From: Chitinivibrionales bacterium
Lineage (GTDB): Bacteria > Fibrobacterota > Chitinivibrionia > Chitinivibrionales > FEN-1185
Direction of reading: 5' to 3'
NCBI GenBank assembly: GCA_035516255.1
Contig: DATJAL010000042.1
Coordinates: 1-64,000, forward strand
DNA length: 64,000 nt
The notes under the pieces: generated by a model
The model's database searches: none
What the model was told of the DNA's origin: nothing
Seen by the model: the letters and a program-made list of their open reading frames with translations, nothing else
Position numbers and translations under genes: made by a program
Shown here: positions 54,974 through 63,910 of the stretch, in pieces
How positions within the stretch are numbered: the first letter of the stretch is position 1
Layout: every line of letters starts with the position of its first letter

Positions 54974-55003
54974 ACACGACTGGAATACCATACAGGAGGA
55001 ATA

Positions 55004-55183
55004 ATGGCCCTTCCGAAGAGACGGCTTTCAAGCACGAGGCGGGACAAGCGCAGGACGCATTTCAAGTTGAGGCCCACGGCCCCGACATTGTGCTCCCATT
55101 GCAAACAACCGAAAATGGCCCACCGCATTTGCAGGAACTGCGGTTTTTACGCCGGCGTGGAACGGATCCAGCCGGAAGATTAA
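55004..55183 (+). CDS. rpmF: 50S ribosomal protein L32
   Basis: A 59-residue ribosomal protein: MALPKRRLSSTRRDKRRTH start, then a zinc ribbon CSHC (30-33) and CRNC (43-46). It follows CAGGAGGA at 54993. It lies between the YceD-like gene and plsX, the usual bacterial order. Confidence 0.96.
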   Translation: MALPKRRLSSTRRDKRRTHFKLRPTAPTLCSHCKQPKMAHRICRNCGFYAGVERIQPED

Positions 55184-55225
55184 CGTTGCCGCTGCAGCGA
55201 ACCATACACCTCAACAAGATTTACC

Positions 55226-56218
55226 ATGCGCCCCATCCGCCTTGCCGTTGATGTGATGAGCGGCGATCATGGCTCGCGGGTGATCCTCGACGGGATCATC
55301 GAAGCCAGGCGTCTGGTTCATGATCCTTTTGCCGTTTATTTGTGCGGTGACGCGGCCAAAATCCGTTCGCTGCTGAAGGACGCGGGGATTTCCGAGCAGG
55401 AGGAGAAGGGGCGGCTGTTCATCGAGCATTGCGCCGACCGGGTGATGCAGGGAGAAATTCCGTCGCGGGTGTGGAAAACGCACGCGGACGCGCCCATAAT
55501 AAAAATCGTCACGCTGCAGAAGCAGGGCACGGCCGACGCTTCGATCAGCGCGGGAGACACGGGTGTTCTGATGGGCGCGGCGCTGTTCATCCTCGGCAGG
55601 CCCAAGGGCGCGCTGCGTCCGGCGCTCGCGGCTTTTCTGCCCACTACCGGAAAGCGTCCCGTCCTTCTTCTTGACGTTGGTGCGAACCTGAACTGCCGCG
55701 CCGACCATCTCGTTTCGTTCGGCGTGATGGGATATTCGTATGTCAAGAAATACTTCGCGCTGTCCACGCCGCGGCTCAAGCTGCTCAACATCGGAGTTGA
55801 GCCCACGAAAGGCACCCGCACCCTTCTGGAGGCGGGGCAGAAGCTTTCGCGGCTGTGCAGGGGATACGCCGGTTTCATCGAAGGGTCCGGCGTTCTGCAG
55901 GGAGAAGCCGACGTGGTGGTGTGCGACGGGTTCGCCGGCAACGTCCTGCTCAAGGCCGCCGAAAGTTTTCACCTGCTGGCAAAAAGCGTGCTGGCAAAAA
56001 ACGCGGGGCTCATGGAAACCATTCACGGCGCAATGGACGGCGTGCTGAACCCCGAGAATTACGGCGCGGTGCCGTTTCTGGGCATACGGGGCATCGTCCT
56101 CAAGGCGCACGGGAGCTCCTCGGCGCGCGCGATCGCCAACGCGATTATCACCGCGATAACAACGGTGCGGAAAAACGTACTTGCAGACACCATGATTTCG
56201 GACGTGAAAGGCGCATAA
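55226..56218 (+). CDS. plsX: Phosphate acyltransferase PlsX
   Basis: Makes acyl-phosphate from acyl-ACP for phospholipid synthesis. The 330-residue product has the PlsX start IRLAVDVMSGDHG, SAGDTGVLMGAAL (about 109-121), DVGANLNCRADH and CDGFAGNVLLKAAES, ending with VKAHGSS-like VLKAHGSSSARAI. It sits 42 bases after rpmF and 4 bases before fabH. Confidence 0.96.
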   Translation: MRPIRLAVDVMSGDHGSRVILDGIIEARRLVHDPFAVYLCGDAAKIRSLLKDAGISEQEEKGRLFIEHCADRVMQGEIPSRVWKTHADAPIIKIVTLQKQGTADASISAGDTGVLMGAALFILGRPKGALRPALAAFLPTTGKRPVLLLDVGANLNCRADHLVSFGVMGYSYVKKYFALSTPRLKLLNIGVEPTKGTRTLLEAGQKLSRLCRGYAGFIEGSGVLQGEADVVVCDGFAGNVLLKAAESFHLLAKSVLAKNAGLMETIHGAMDGVLNPENYGAVPFLGIRGIVLKAHGSSSARAIANAIITAITTVRKNVLADTMISDVKGA

Positions 56219-56222
56219 GAAC

Positions 56223-57185
56223 GTGACACAGCAGCGAAGAACGCGCATCGTTTCGGTGGGAAGCTGCCTTCCCGAACGGGTCCTTTCCAACCGCGACCTC
56301 GAACAGTTGCTTGACACATCGGACGAATGGATCGCCACGCGCACCGGCATCCGCACACGCCGCGTGTTCGCAAAAGGCCAGGAGTCCCCCGCCTACGAGC
56401 TGGGCGGCAAGGCGGCATTGAGCGCGCTCAGCAACGCAAAATGTCTGCCCGAGGACATCGACGGCATCATCTGCGCCACGTTCACCCCCGATTATTTCTT
56501 TCCGTCAACGGCCTGCAAAATCCAGCAGTACATCGGCAACACCCGTGCCTGCGCCTTCGACGTTTCCGCCGCGTGTGCGGGCTTCGTGTACGGGCTTTCC
56601 ATCGCTCATTCCATGATTCTTACCGGTCAATGCAAACGGATGCTCGTGGTGGGCGCCGAAATAATCTCAAAGACGCTCGACTGGAAAGACCGCTCCACCT
56701 GCATCCTCTTCGGCGACGGGGCCGGGGCGGTGGTGGTCGAGGCGCACACCGGCGGCGACCGGGGCATCCTTTCCACCTTCATGAGAAGCAACGGCGCGCA
56801 TGGAGACATCCTGCAGCTGCCGGCTTGGGGAGAACCCCGATATATGAAGATGAACGGGAACGAGGTGTACAAACACGCGGTGCGGCTCATGGGCGAGGCC
56901 ATCGAACAGGGCGTGAGCCAGGCGGGCCTTCGCCTGAGCGATATCGACCTTGTCATTCCACACCAGGCGAACATCCGCATCATCAACGCCGTCGCCAAGC
57001 ACCTCGGCATCCCGCGCGCGAAGGTGGTGACGAATCTTGACAAATACGGAAACACCTCGTCCGCCTCGATCCCGCTGGCGCTCGAAGACGCGTGGCGCGA
57101 CGGCCTGGTGAAGGACGGGACCGTGGCGGTCTTCACGTCGCTCGGCGGCGGGCTGGCGTGGGGCAGCGTTGTGGCAAGGTTTTAA
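56223..57185 (+). CDS. fabH: Beta-ketoacyl-ACP synthase III
   Basis: Condenses acetyl-CoA (or branched primers) with malonyl-ACP to start fatty-acid synthesis. The 320-residue thiolase-fold protein has the triad Cys118 (SAACAGF), His247 (IPHQANIR) and Asn277 (KYGNTSS). The start is GTG at 56223, 4 bases after the plsX stop. FabH, PlsX and the downstream fab genes form one pathway operon. Confidence 0.97.
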   Translation: MTQQRRTRIVSVGSCLPERVLSNRDLEQLLDTSDEWIATRTGIRTRRVFAKGQESPAYELGGKAALSALSNAKCLPEDIDGIICATFTPDYFFPSTACKIQQYIGNTRACAFDVSAACAGFVYGLSIAHSMILTGQCKRMLVVGAEIISKTLDWKDRSTCILFGDGAGAVVVEAHTGGDRGILSTFMRSNGAHGDILQLPAWGEPRYMKMNGNEVYKHAVRLMGEAIEQGVSQAGLRLSDIDLVIPHQANIRIINAVAKHLGIPRAKVVTNLDKYGNTSSASIPLALEDAWRDGLVKDGTVAVFTSLGGGLAWGSVVARF

Positions 57186-57189
57186 GAAA

Positions 57190-57320
57190 AATCGCCATAG
57201 AGACACCGTAAAACGTGAAGAGCGCAGAGTGAATAGTGAAGAGTGGAAAAAAAATCGCCTTGTTTCTATTTTACTCTTTACTCTTAACTCTTAACTATTA
57301 ACTCTTCACTCTCCGTTGCG
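57190..57320. repeat. Degenerate short repeats between fabH and fabD
   Basis: ATCGCCATAGAGACACCGTA is followed by AGTGAATAGTGAAGAGT and, after a spacer, a run of six or seven 6-8 base units such as ACTCTTAACT that is roughly complementary to the first part. Related pieces lie at 2736-2790 and 37383-37416. No gene. Confidence 0.55.
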
Positions 57321-57354
57321 AAGTGTTTACAAATCTCACTTGGAGAACAGATTA

Positions 57355-58269
57355 ATGAGATATACGTTCTTGTTCCCCGGCCAGGGCTCGCAGAAGGTGG
57401 GTATGGGCCGGACCTTTTTCGATTCTTCCGAGGCGGCGCGGCGCCGGTTTGACGAATGCAACCAGGTACTGGGACACGACCTTGTGAAAGTCATTTTCAA
57501 CGGCCCGGAAGATCTGCTCACCCAAACGCAGAACACCCAGCCCGCGCTTTTCACCGTGGAAGCAATCATCTGCGACACGCTGAAGGAAAAAGGCATCGTG
57601 CCTTCGCTTGCGGCCGGGCATTCGCTCGGAGAATACGGCGCGCTATATGCGGCGGGCGTTTTTTCGTTCCGCGACGGGCTTGCGATTGTGGCGAAAAGGG
57701 GGGCGCTCATGGCCGCCGCAGGGCAAAAGACGCCCGGCGCCATGGCGGCGATCGTGGGCCTTGACAAAAAGAAAATCCACGACGCCATTACAGGGGTCGG
57801 CGGCACCGTTGTATGCGCGAATGAAAACAGCCCGGAACAGACCGTGATTTCCGGGGAAATACCGGCCGTGACCAAGGCATGCGAGGCATGCAAGGCGGCC
57901 GGCGCGAAACGCGCGGTGATGCTGCCCGTAAGCGGAGCGTTCCATTCGCCGCTCATGGCGCCGTCGGCCGAGGAGTTCGCGGCGTTCATCGGGCCCGTGG
58001 CTTTTTCCGACGCGGCCTGCCCCGTGATCGCAAACGTCACCGCAAAGCCGGAAACCTCGGGAGCGGCGATAAAGAAGCTTCTTGTCAAGCAACTCACCTC
58101 GCCGGTGAAATGGGTCGATTCGGTCGCCTTCGTTTCGGAAAGCGATCACGGCACCCTGTGCGAAACCGGGCCCGGCACCGTGCTCGCCGGTCTGGTAAAA
58201 AAATGCAATCCTGCTTTGAATGTTGTTCCGTGCGGAACCATTGAAAACATATTTTCTTTGGTTCGTTGA
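57355..58269 (+). CDS. fabD: Malonyl-CoA:ACP transacylase
   Basis: Loads malonyl groups on ACP. The 304-residue enzyme has FLFPGQGSQKVGMG (5-18), the active Ser90 in AAGHSLGEYGA, and His in the SGAFHSPLM segment. ATG 57355 follows TTGGAGA; the longer frame from 57316 has no support. The 169-base gap from fabH holds repeats, so an extra promoter there is possible. Confidence 0.97.
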   Translation: MRYTFLFPGQGSQKVGMGRTFFDSSEAARRRFDECNQVLGHDLVKVIFNGPEDLLTQTQNTQPALFTVEAIICDTLKEKGIVPSLAAGHSLGEYGALYAAGVFSFRDGLAIVAKRGALMAAAGQKTPGAMAAIVGLDKKKIHDAITGVGGTVVCANENSPEQTVISGEIPAVTKACEACKAAGAKRAVMLPVSGAFHSPLMAPSAEEFAAFIGPVAFSDAACPVIANVTAKPETSGAAIKKLLVKQLTSPVKWVDSVAFVSESDHGTLCETGPGTVLAGLVKKCNPALNVVPCGTIENIFSLVR

Positions 58270-58327
58270 AAGTAATGTATCAAGCGTAATTATTTTTGAT
58301 TAATTTTACTATTTCGTAGAATCGAAT

Positions 58328-59071
58328 ATGATCCAACTTTCCGGAAAAAACGCACTGGTGACCGGCGCGGGCCGCGGCATCGGCAGGGAAATCGCCCTGA
58401 CGCTTGCGAAGGCCGGGGCAAACGTCGGCGTGTGCGATGTCGACCTTGCCACGGCCCAGAGCACGGCGGCGGAGGTACAGGCGCTTGGCGTCAAATCCCT
58501 TGCGCTGCGCTGCGACGTCTCCAAGGCCGCCGACATCGCCGAAACGGTTGCGGCATTTTGCGGGCAATTTCCCGCGATCGACATCCTTGTCAACAACGCC
58601 GGCATCACGCGCGACGGACTTATTGTGCGGATGAAGGAGGAAGACTGGGACCTCGTGCTTTCCATCAACCTCAAGAGCGCGTTCTTATGTTGTAAAGAAG
58701 TGTCGCGCCTGATGATGAAAGCACGTTCGGGTAAAATCGTCAACATCGCCTCGGTCGTCGGCCTCATGGGAAATGCGGGGCAGGCCAATTACTCGGCGTC
58801 CAAGGCCGGGCTCATCGGGCTCACCAAGACGCTTGCAAAGGAATTCGCGGGCCGCAACATCCAGGTGAACGCGGTGGCGCCGGGATTCATCCAAACCGCA
58901 ATGACCGACAAGCTCTCGCCGGCCGACAAGGACAAGCTCGCATCGCTCATCCCCATGCAGCGGCTGGGCGCGCCGGCCGACGTGGCCAACGCGGTGCTGT
59001 TTTTGTCATCAACGCTTTCCGACTACATCACCGGCCAGGTGATAACGGTGGATGGCGGGCTTGTAATGTAA
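58328..59071 (+). CDS. fabG: 3-oxoacyl-ACP reductase
   Basis: NADPH-dependent reduction of 3-ketoacyl-ACP. A short-chain dehydrogenase of 247 residues with cofactor loop TGAGRGIG (12-19), NNAG (89-92), catalytic Ser142, Tyr155 and Lys159 (YSASKAG), and the family ending ITGQVITVDGGLVM. Confidence 0.97.
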   Translation: MIQLSGKNALVTGAGRGIGREIALTLAKAGANVGVCDVDLATAQSTAAEVQALGVKSLALRCDVSKAADIAETVAAFCGQFPAIDILVNNAGITRDGLIVRMKEEDWDLVLSINLKSAFLCCKEVSRLMMKARSGKIVNIASVVGLMGNAGQANYSASKAGLIGLTKTLAKEFAGRNIQVNAVAPGFIQTAMTDKLSPADKDKLASLIPMQRLGAPADVANAVLFLSSTLSDYITGQVITVDGGLVM

Positions 59072-59131
59072 ACGGGAAATTATCATTTTATAGTGGTTTA
59101 AATCATGTAACACCTTTGAAAGGAGTTAAGT

Positions 59132-59365
59132 GTGAGCGAGAAAGAAACCAAGATTAAGCAGATTATCGCGGAGAAGCTTGGTGTATCGGAGGACAAAGTG
59201 ACGCCGCAGGCTTCGTTTGTGGAAGATCTTGGCGCAGATTCCCTCGATCAGGTCGAGCTCATCATGGCGTTTGAGGACGCGTTCGACATCGAGATCCCGG
59301 ACGAAGACGCGGAAAAGCTCCGCACCGTCAAAGACGCCACGGATTATCTCGAGAAGAAGCTGTAA
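59132..59365 (+). CDS. acpP: Acyl carrier protein
   Basis: A 77-residue acidic helical carrier. Ser37 in [12 protein letters not shown] receives the phosphopantetheine arm. The start is GTG at 59132 with AAAGGAGTT 7-15 bases upstream, a strong site as expected for an abundant protein. Confidence 0.98.
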   Translation: MSEKETKIKQIIAEKLGVSEDKVTPQASFVEDLGADSLDQVELIMAFEDAFDIEIPDEDAEKLRTVKDATDYLEKKL

Positions 59366-59385
59366 CCGCAAACGAAAGCTCCCTG

Positions 59386-60630
59386 ATGTCCAAGCGAGTC
59401 GTGGTCACCGGTCTGGGGGTCGTGAGCCCTGTGGGCAACACGGTCCCATCCTTCTGGGAATCCCTTGTCGCGGGCAAATCCGGCATCGGCGCCATCACGC
59501 TGTTCGATACCGCGAATTACCCGTCGAGAATCGCCGGGGAAGTGAAAGGGCTTGACTTTTCCACCCTCGTCGATCTCAAGGAAGCCAACAGGACCGACCG
59601 TTTCATCCTGTTCGGGCTTGCCGCGGCCGACATGGCGATCAAAGATGCAATGCTCGACTTGGCATCCGAAGACCTCACCCGCATCGGCACGGTCATCGGC
59701 TCCGGCATCGGCGGCCTTCGGACGCTCGAAAACGAGCATTCGAAACTGGCGTCGAGGGGCCCGAGTCGCGTCTCGCCGTTTCTGATCCCCATGATGATCC
59801 CGGACATGGCGGCCGGAAGGGTCTCCATCGGGTTTGGCCTCAAGGGGCCGAATTACAGCGTGGTGAGCGCCTGCGCGTCCGGCAGTCATGCCATCGGCGA
59901 TTCGTTCCTCATGCTGAAGGCCGGGATGATGGATGTCGCGGTGACCGGCGGCGCCGAAGCCGCCATAACCCCGCTTTCGTTTGCCGGTTTCTGCTCGATG
60001 AAGGCGCTTTCGACGCGCAACGACATTCCGCAAAAGGCAAGCTCGCCGTTCGACAAGAAGCGCGACGGGTTCGTGATGGGAGAGGGCGCGGGCATCGTGG
60101 TGCTCGAGACGCTCGAACACGCTCTCGCGCGCAAGGCGCACATCTACGCTGAGCTTTTGGGATACGGCGCCACCGGCGACGCCTTCCATTTCACCGCCCC
60201 GGCCGAAGACGGCGAGGGCGCCCAACGCTCCATGATCATGTCGCTCGCAACGGCCGGGCTCCCGCCGGACAAGATCGATTACATCAACGCGCACGGCACC
60301 TCCACCGATCTCAACGACAAGATCGAGACCTTCGCGATAAAGAAGGTGTTCGGGGGGCATGCCGCAAAAGTAAACATCAGTTCCACGAAATCAATGACCG
60401 GCCACTGCCTCGGCGCATCGGGCGGCATCGAGTTCATCGCGTCGGTGATGTCGCTTTGCCATGACGTGATCCACCCCACCACCAATCTCGACGACCCGGA
60501 CCCGGCGTGCGACCTCGACTACACCCCGAACAAGGCCGTGCAGCGGAAGGTGCGTTACATCATGAGCAATTCCTTCGGTTTCGGCGGCCACAATGCCTCG
60601 CTCGTTGCTGGAAAATATGAACCGGCCTAG
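59386..60630 (+). CDS. fabF: Beta-ketoacyl-ACP synthase II
   Basis: Elongating condensing enzyme. The 414-residue product has RVVVTGLGVVSPVGN (4-18), active Cys163 (SACASGSHA), and the His of NAHGTSTDLND and of MTGHCLGASGG. It is 20 bases after acpP and overlaps the rnc start by 14 bases. Confidence 0.97.
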   Translation: MSKRVVVTGLGVVSPVGNTVPSFWESLVAGKSGIGAITLFDTANYPSRIAGEVKGLDFSTLVDLKEANRTDRFILFGLAAADMAIKDAMLDLASEDLTRIGTVIGSGIGGLRTLENEHSKLASRGPSRVSPFLIPMMIPDMAAGRVSIGFGLKGPNYSVVSACASGSHAIGDSFLMLKAGMMDVAVTGGAEAAITPLSFAGFCSMKALSTRNDIPQKASSPFDKKRDGFVMGEGAGIVVLETLEHALARKAHIYAELLGYGATGDAFHFTAPAEDGEGAQRSMIMSLATAGLPPDKIDYINAHGTSTDLNDKIETFAIKKVFGGHAAKVNISSTKSMTGHCLGASGGIEFIASVMSLCHDVIHPTTNLDDPDPACDLDYTPNKAVQRKVRYIMSNSFGFGGHNASLVAGKYEPA

Positions 60631-61414
60631 GCAGCCCGGCACCCTGCTGCGGCTCATTTTCCCCTTTCGAAATCCCGACCGCCACACGCCGCCGTCGCTT
60701 GCGAAATGCCAAAAGGCCATCGGTTACCGGTTCCGTAACAAACAGTTGCTCATGCTGTCGCTCACGCACAAGTCGTCGGTGGGCCCGGACGACAAGAAGG
60801 GCCTGCGGTCCAACGAGCGGCTCGAGTTCCTCGGCGACGCCGTGCTCAACTGTCTGGTCACCGAGCACCTGTACCGCGTCTATCCGAAAAAAACCGAGGG
60901 CCAGCTCTCCAAGGTGAAGTCGCTCGTGGTGAGCCGCAAGATCCTCGGCGAGATCGCGCAGGCGCTGAACCTGGGCGAGTTCCTCGTGTTCGGGTATTCG
61001 GAGAAGAAATCGGGCGGCGACCACCGGCTGTCCATCCTGAGTAACGCGTTCGAGGCCGTGCTCGGCGCCGTCTACCTCGACGGCGGCCTTGACAAAGCAA
61101 GAAAGTTCCTCGAGAAATTCCTGTTCGGCAGCATCGACGCGTTTCTCAGCGACGAGAGCAACATCAACCATAAGAGCCGGATCCTCGAACTGTCGCAGCG
61201 CGACGGTTTCGGCATTCCCCGGTACAAGGTGGTGTCGGCGCGCGGGCCCGAGCACGCAAAGGAATTCACGATCCAGATCGAGGTGGGCGGCGCCGTGCTC
61301 GGCGAGGGCTCCGGTCCCAACAAGAAAATCGCCGAGCAGAACGCCGCGCGCGCGGCGCTGCACTCGTACAGCAAGGAAGCCATTCTCTACAGCAAAGGAG
61401 CAGAAACGCCATGA
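60617..61414 (+). CDS. rnc: Ribonuclease III
   Basis: Cuts double-stranded RNA in rRNA maturation and regulation. The 265-residue product has a short basic N-terminal extension, the signature NERLEFLGDAVL (66-77) with catalytic Glu70 and Asp74, the second site FEAVLGAVYLDGG, and a C-terminal dsRNA-binding domain (about 185-255). ATG 60617 overlaps the fabF end; the frame is open to 60593. The acpP-fabF-rnc order is widely conserved. Confidence 0.95.
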   Translation: MNRPRQPGTLLRLIFPFRNPDRHTPPSLAKCQKAIGYRFRNKQLLMLSLTHKSSVGPDDKKGLRSNERLEFLGDAVLNCLVTEHLYRVYPKKTEGQLSKVKSLVVSRKILGEIAQALNLGEFLVFGYSEKKSGGDHRLSILSNAFEAVLGAVYLDGGLDKARKFLEKFLFGSIDAFLSDESNINHKSRILELSQRDGFGIPRYKVVSARGPEHAKEFTIQIEVGGAVLGEGSGPNKKIAEQNAARAALHSYSKEAILYSKGAETP

Positions 61415-62568
61415 ACTGGTTTTTAACCGAAGAACAGCGGATGATCGTCGACACCGCACGGGAGCTCGCGCAGAAGAAGATCCTCCCCGTGCGCGAGCGC
61501 TACGACCATGAGGGCATATTCCCGTGGGACGTGGTGAAGGCGTGCGCCGAGGCCGATTTATGCGGGCTTTACATCCCGGAACAGTACGGCGGCCTGGGCG
61601 GCGGCGTGTTCGAGCTCTGCCTCGCGGTCGAGGAAATGTCGAAGGTGGACGGAGGCATCTCGCTCGCCATCGCCGCAACGGCGCTCGGCACGTTCCCCCT
61701 CCTGCTGTTCGGCACCGAGGAGCAGAAGAAGAAATACCTGCCCGACATCGCGGCCGGAAAAAAGCTCGCGGCCTTCGGCCTCACCGAGGCGAACGCCGGC
61801 TCGGACGCGCTCGGCATGAAGACCACGGCGGTCCTTCAGGGCGACCACTATATGCTCAACGGCACCAAGCAGTGGATCACCAACGGGGAGAATGCCGAGA
61901 TCTATACCGTCATGGCGAAAACGAATCCGGCCAAGGGGGCGCGCGGCATCAGCGCGTTCATCGTTGAAAAGGGCACGCCGGGGTTCTCCTTCGGCAAGCA
62001 CGAGGACAAAATGGGAATCCGCGCCTCGAGCACCACCGAGCTGGTGTTCCAGGAATGCAAGATACCCAAGGCCAATCTGCTGTCGCGCGAGGGCATGGGT
62101 GCCATCGTGACCATCAGCACGCTCAACTACTCGCGGCCCGGCGTGGGAGCGCAGGCGCTCGGCATCGCGGCCGGCGCGCTCGAGGACGCCGTGAAATATT
62201 CCCGCGAGCGCGTCCAGTTCGGCGCGCCCATCTCGTCGTTCCAGGCGGTCCAGCACCTGCTCGCCGACATGGCCACGCAGGTGGAGGCGGCGCGCGCCCT
62301 CATGTACGCGACCGCCAAGACCATTGACGCAGGGGAAAAGAAGTTCGCCAAGGAGTCGGCCATGACCAAGCTGTTCTGCTCCGACACGGCCATGAAGGTG
62401 ACGGTCGATGCGCTGCAGGTGATGGGCGGCTACGGCTACATGCGCGAATACCCCATGGAAAAGCGCATGCGCGACGCGAAGATAACGCAGATCTATGAGG
62501 GAACCAACCAGATACAGAGGAATGAGATAGCTCTCGCGTTAATCAAGGGCGCGGCAAGCGCGGAATAA
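61411..62568 (+). CDS. Acyl-CoA dehydrogenase
   Basis: FAD enzyme that forms 2-enoyl-CoA from acyl-CoA. The 385-residue product has AFGLTEANAGSDA (about 121-133), QWITNGENAEIYTVMAKT, and the base Glu in IYEGTNQIQRNEIA near the end. Short-chain members of this type (butyryl-CoA dehydrogenase) are the closest in feel. It overlaps the rnc stop (ATGA), so it is translated with the fatty-acid synthesis operon, an unusual pairing of a breakdown-type enzyme with synthesis genes. Confidence 0.93.
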   Translation: MNWFLTEEQRMIVDTARELAQKKILPVRERYDHEGIFPWDVVKACAEADLCGLYIPEQYGGLGGGVFELCLAVEEMSKVDGGISLAIAATALGTFPLLLFGTEEQKKKYLPDIAAGKKLAAFGLTEANAGSDALGMKTTAVLQGDHYMLNGTKQWITNGENAEIYTVMAKTNPAKGARGISAFIVEKGTPGFSFGKHEDKMGIRASSTTELVFQECKIPKANLLSREGMGAIVTISTLNYSRPGVGAQALGIAAGALEDAVKYSRERVQFGAPISSFQAVQHLLADMATQVEAARALMYATAKTIDAGEKKFAKESAMTKLFCSDTAMKVTVDALQVMGGYGYMREYPMEKRMRDAKITQIYEGTNQIQRNEIALALIKGAASAE

Positions 62569-62591
62569 ATTGACAAGAAGATAATTAGAGT

Positions 62592-62700
62592 TGGGCGTTT
62601 CCCTCAGTGCTAAAATAAAAGTTTTAGCACCGGGGGTCGGTTCTCCTCCGGGCTCGGCCGGCAATGCGCTCTGGCGCACCCTCCGTCGCCCCTAACGCGC
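62592..62700 (+). repeat. Dispersed intergenic repeat R1, copy C
   Basis: It begins TGGGCGTTTCCCTC and ends CGCCCCTAACGCGC, the R1 ends, but carries its own AT-rich hairpin GTGCTAAAA/TTTTAGCAC (62607-62630) in place of the GC hairpin. GGCTCGGCCGGCAATGCGCTC inside matches copy B. Confidence 0.6.
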
Positions 62701-62810
62701 GGACAAAAGTGGCTTAGCCGCGATTTGTATTTTCTCGAATAAATCCAGCGGCAACTTATCTCTTTTGTTAAAAAATAGCGAACAGCTGCGGCAGCTGAAC
62801 TTTTTTTCCG

Positions 62811-62873
62811 CGCGCCAGCCCGAGCCGAAGGCGAGACCGGAAGGAGGGCCGCCGCCGTTTCGGCGGGGCGCAC
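62811..62873 (-). repeat. Truncated R1 repeat, copy D
   Basis: The minus strand reads GCCGGCGGCCCTCCTTCCG-like sequence and CCTTCGGCTCGGGCTG as in copy A, without the CTAACGC end. Copies C and D face each other in the 423-base gap between the acyl-CoA dehydrogenase and DUF4912 genes. Confidence 0.5.
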
Positions 62874-62991
62874 AATTTTATATTTTTATCCATAACTTTT
62901 TAGTTTGGCCTTATCAGTTGTCGTCCTTATTACTTCCTATTATATTATGGAATATCCTGATCAGTTAAAATGCAATCAGGGGAGGTTTATC

Positions 62992-63861
62992 ATGGCGGCG
63001 AAAACCGGAAAAAAGGTAAAGGGAAAAAGCGTGTCAAAGGCGGTAAAAGCGTTTTTAAAGAGAAAACCTGCCCCCGCTGAGAAGAAGCCTGCCGCGAAAA
63101 TAATGCCCGTGACCAAAAAAGCCACGGCCGTCAAAAAAACCGAGCCGCCCAGACTTACCGGCGGTCATGCGGTTAGTCCGGTAAAAGTCGCTATGCCCGA
63201 AAAGCCGCGCTCCGTGGCCGCGCAACCGCGGGCCGCGGCGCCGCAGCAGCCCGACACGGGCTATATTTCACAAATGTCAAACGCCGCGGGTCCCAAGTAC
63301 TTCTTCCACTCCGATGTCCCCGATGAGTATAACGACACTTATATGCGCGCGCTGCCGCGCGATCCGGAGTGGATTTTCGTGTACTGGGAAATAAGCGAAG
63401 CCGCGCGCGGCGAGCTCAAGAAAAAAATGGGCGAGGAGGCCTATCATTCATCCAAGAAGCTGCTGCGCCTCTCCGACGTGACCGGCAGAACCTACGACGG
63501 CTCCAATGCGCACGGCTACACCGACGTCGAGATCAACGATTACGCGAACAACTGGTACATCAGGGTTCCCGCGCCGGGCCGTACCTACCTTGTCGAATGC
63601 GGGTTCCTCACCGCTGAAGGAAGGTTTTTTCTCGCCGTGCGGTCGAACACGGTCAACGTTCCGCCGTTCGGCCTGAGCGCGAACAGGGAAGACGAGCTGG
63701 CCGGCACCGACGAGCTTTTGCGCATGTCAAGCACAGGCCTCAAACGCGGCCTCGGCTCGAGCGGGCAGCGTTTCGGCGCGCTCGCGGAGCGCGGGGAGAT
63801 CAACCTCGGGCTTTCGAGCGGGTCGGGGTCGGGCATGTTCGGCGCGCCGAGCAGCAAATAA
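62992..63861 (+). CDS. DUF4912-domain protein
   Basis: A 289-residue protein: a Lys/Ala/Pro-rich N-terminal 95 residues (histone-tail-like, KKVKGKSVSKAVKAFLKRK), then a DUF4912 domain (about 110-225) with YMRALPRDPEWIFVYWEIS and WYIRVPAPGRTYLVECGFL, then a Gly/Ser-rich end. DUF4912 genes often stand near carbohydrate-metabolism genes; the fold resembles sugar-binding beta modules, but no role is proven. ATG 62992 follows GGGGAGG; the open frame back to 62905 is not used. Confidence 0.85.
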   Translation: MAAKTGKKVKGKSVSKAVKAFLKRKPAPAEKKPAAKIMPVTKKATAVKKTEPPRLTGGHAVSPVKVAMPEKPRSVAAQPRAAAPQQPDTGYISQMSNAAGPKYFFHSDVPDEYNDTYMRALPRDPEWIFVYWEISEAARGELKKKMGEEAYHSSKKLLRLSDVTGRTYDGSNAHGYTDVEINDYANNWYIRVPAPGRTYLVECGFLTAEGRFFLAVRSNTVNVPPFGLSANREDELAGTDELLRMSSTGLKRGLGSSGQRFGALAERGEINLGLSSGSGSGMFGAPSSK

Positions 63862-63910
63862 AGTGTATTGTCCGGTGATTGCTCGCGTGATCATCTGATT
63901 GCGTAGGTCA

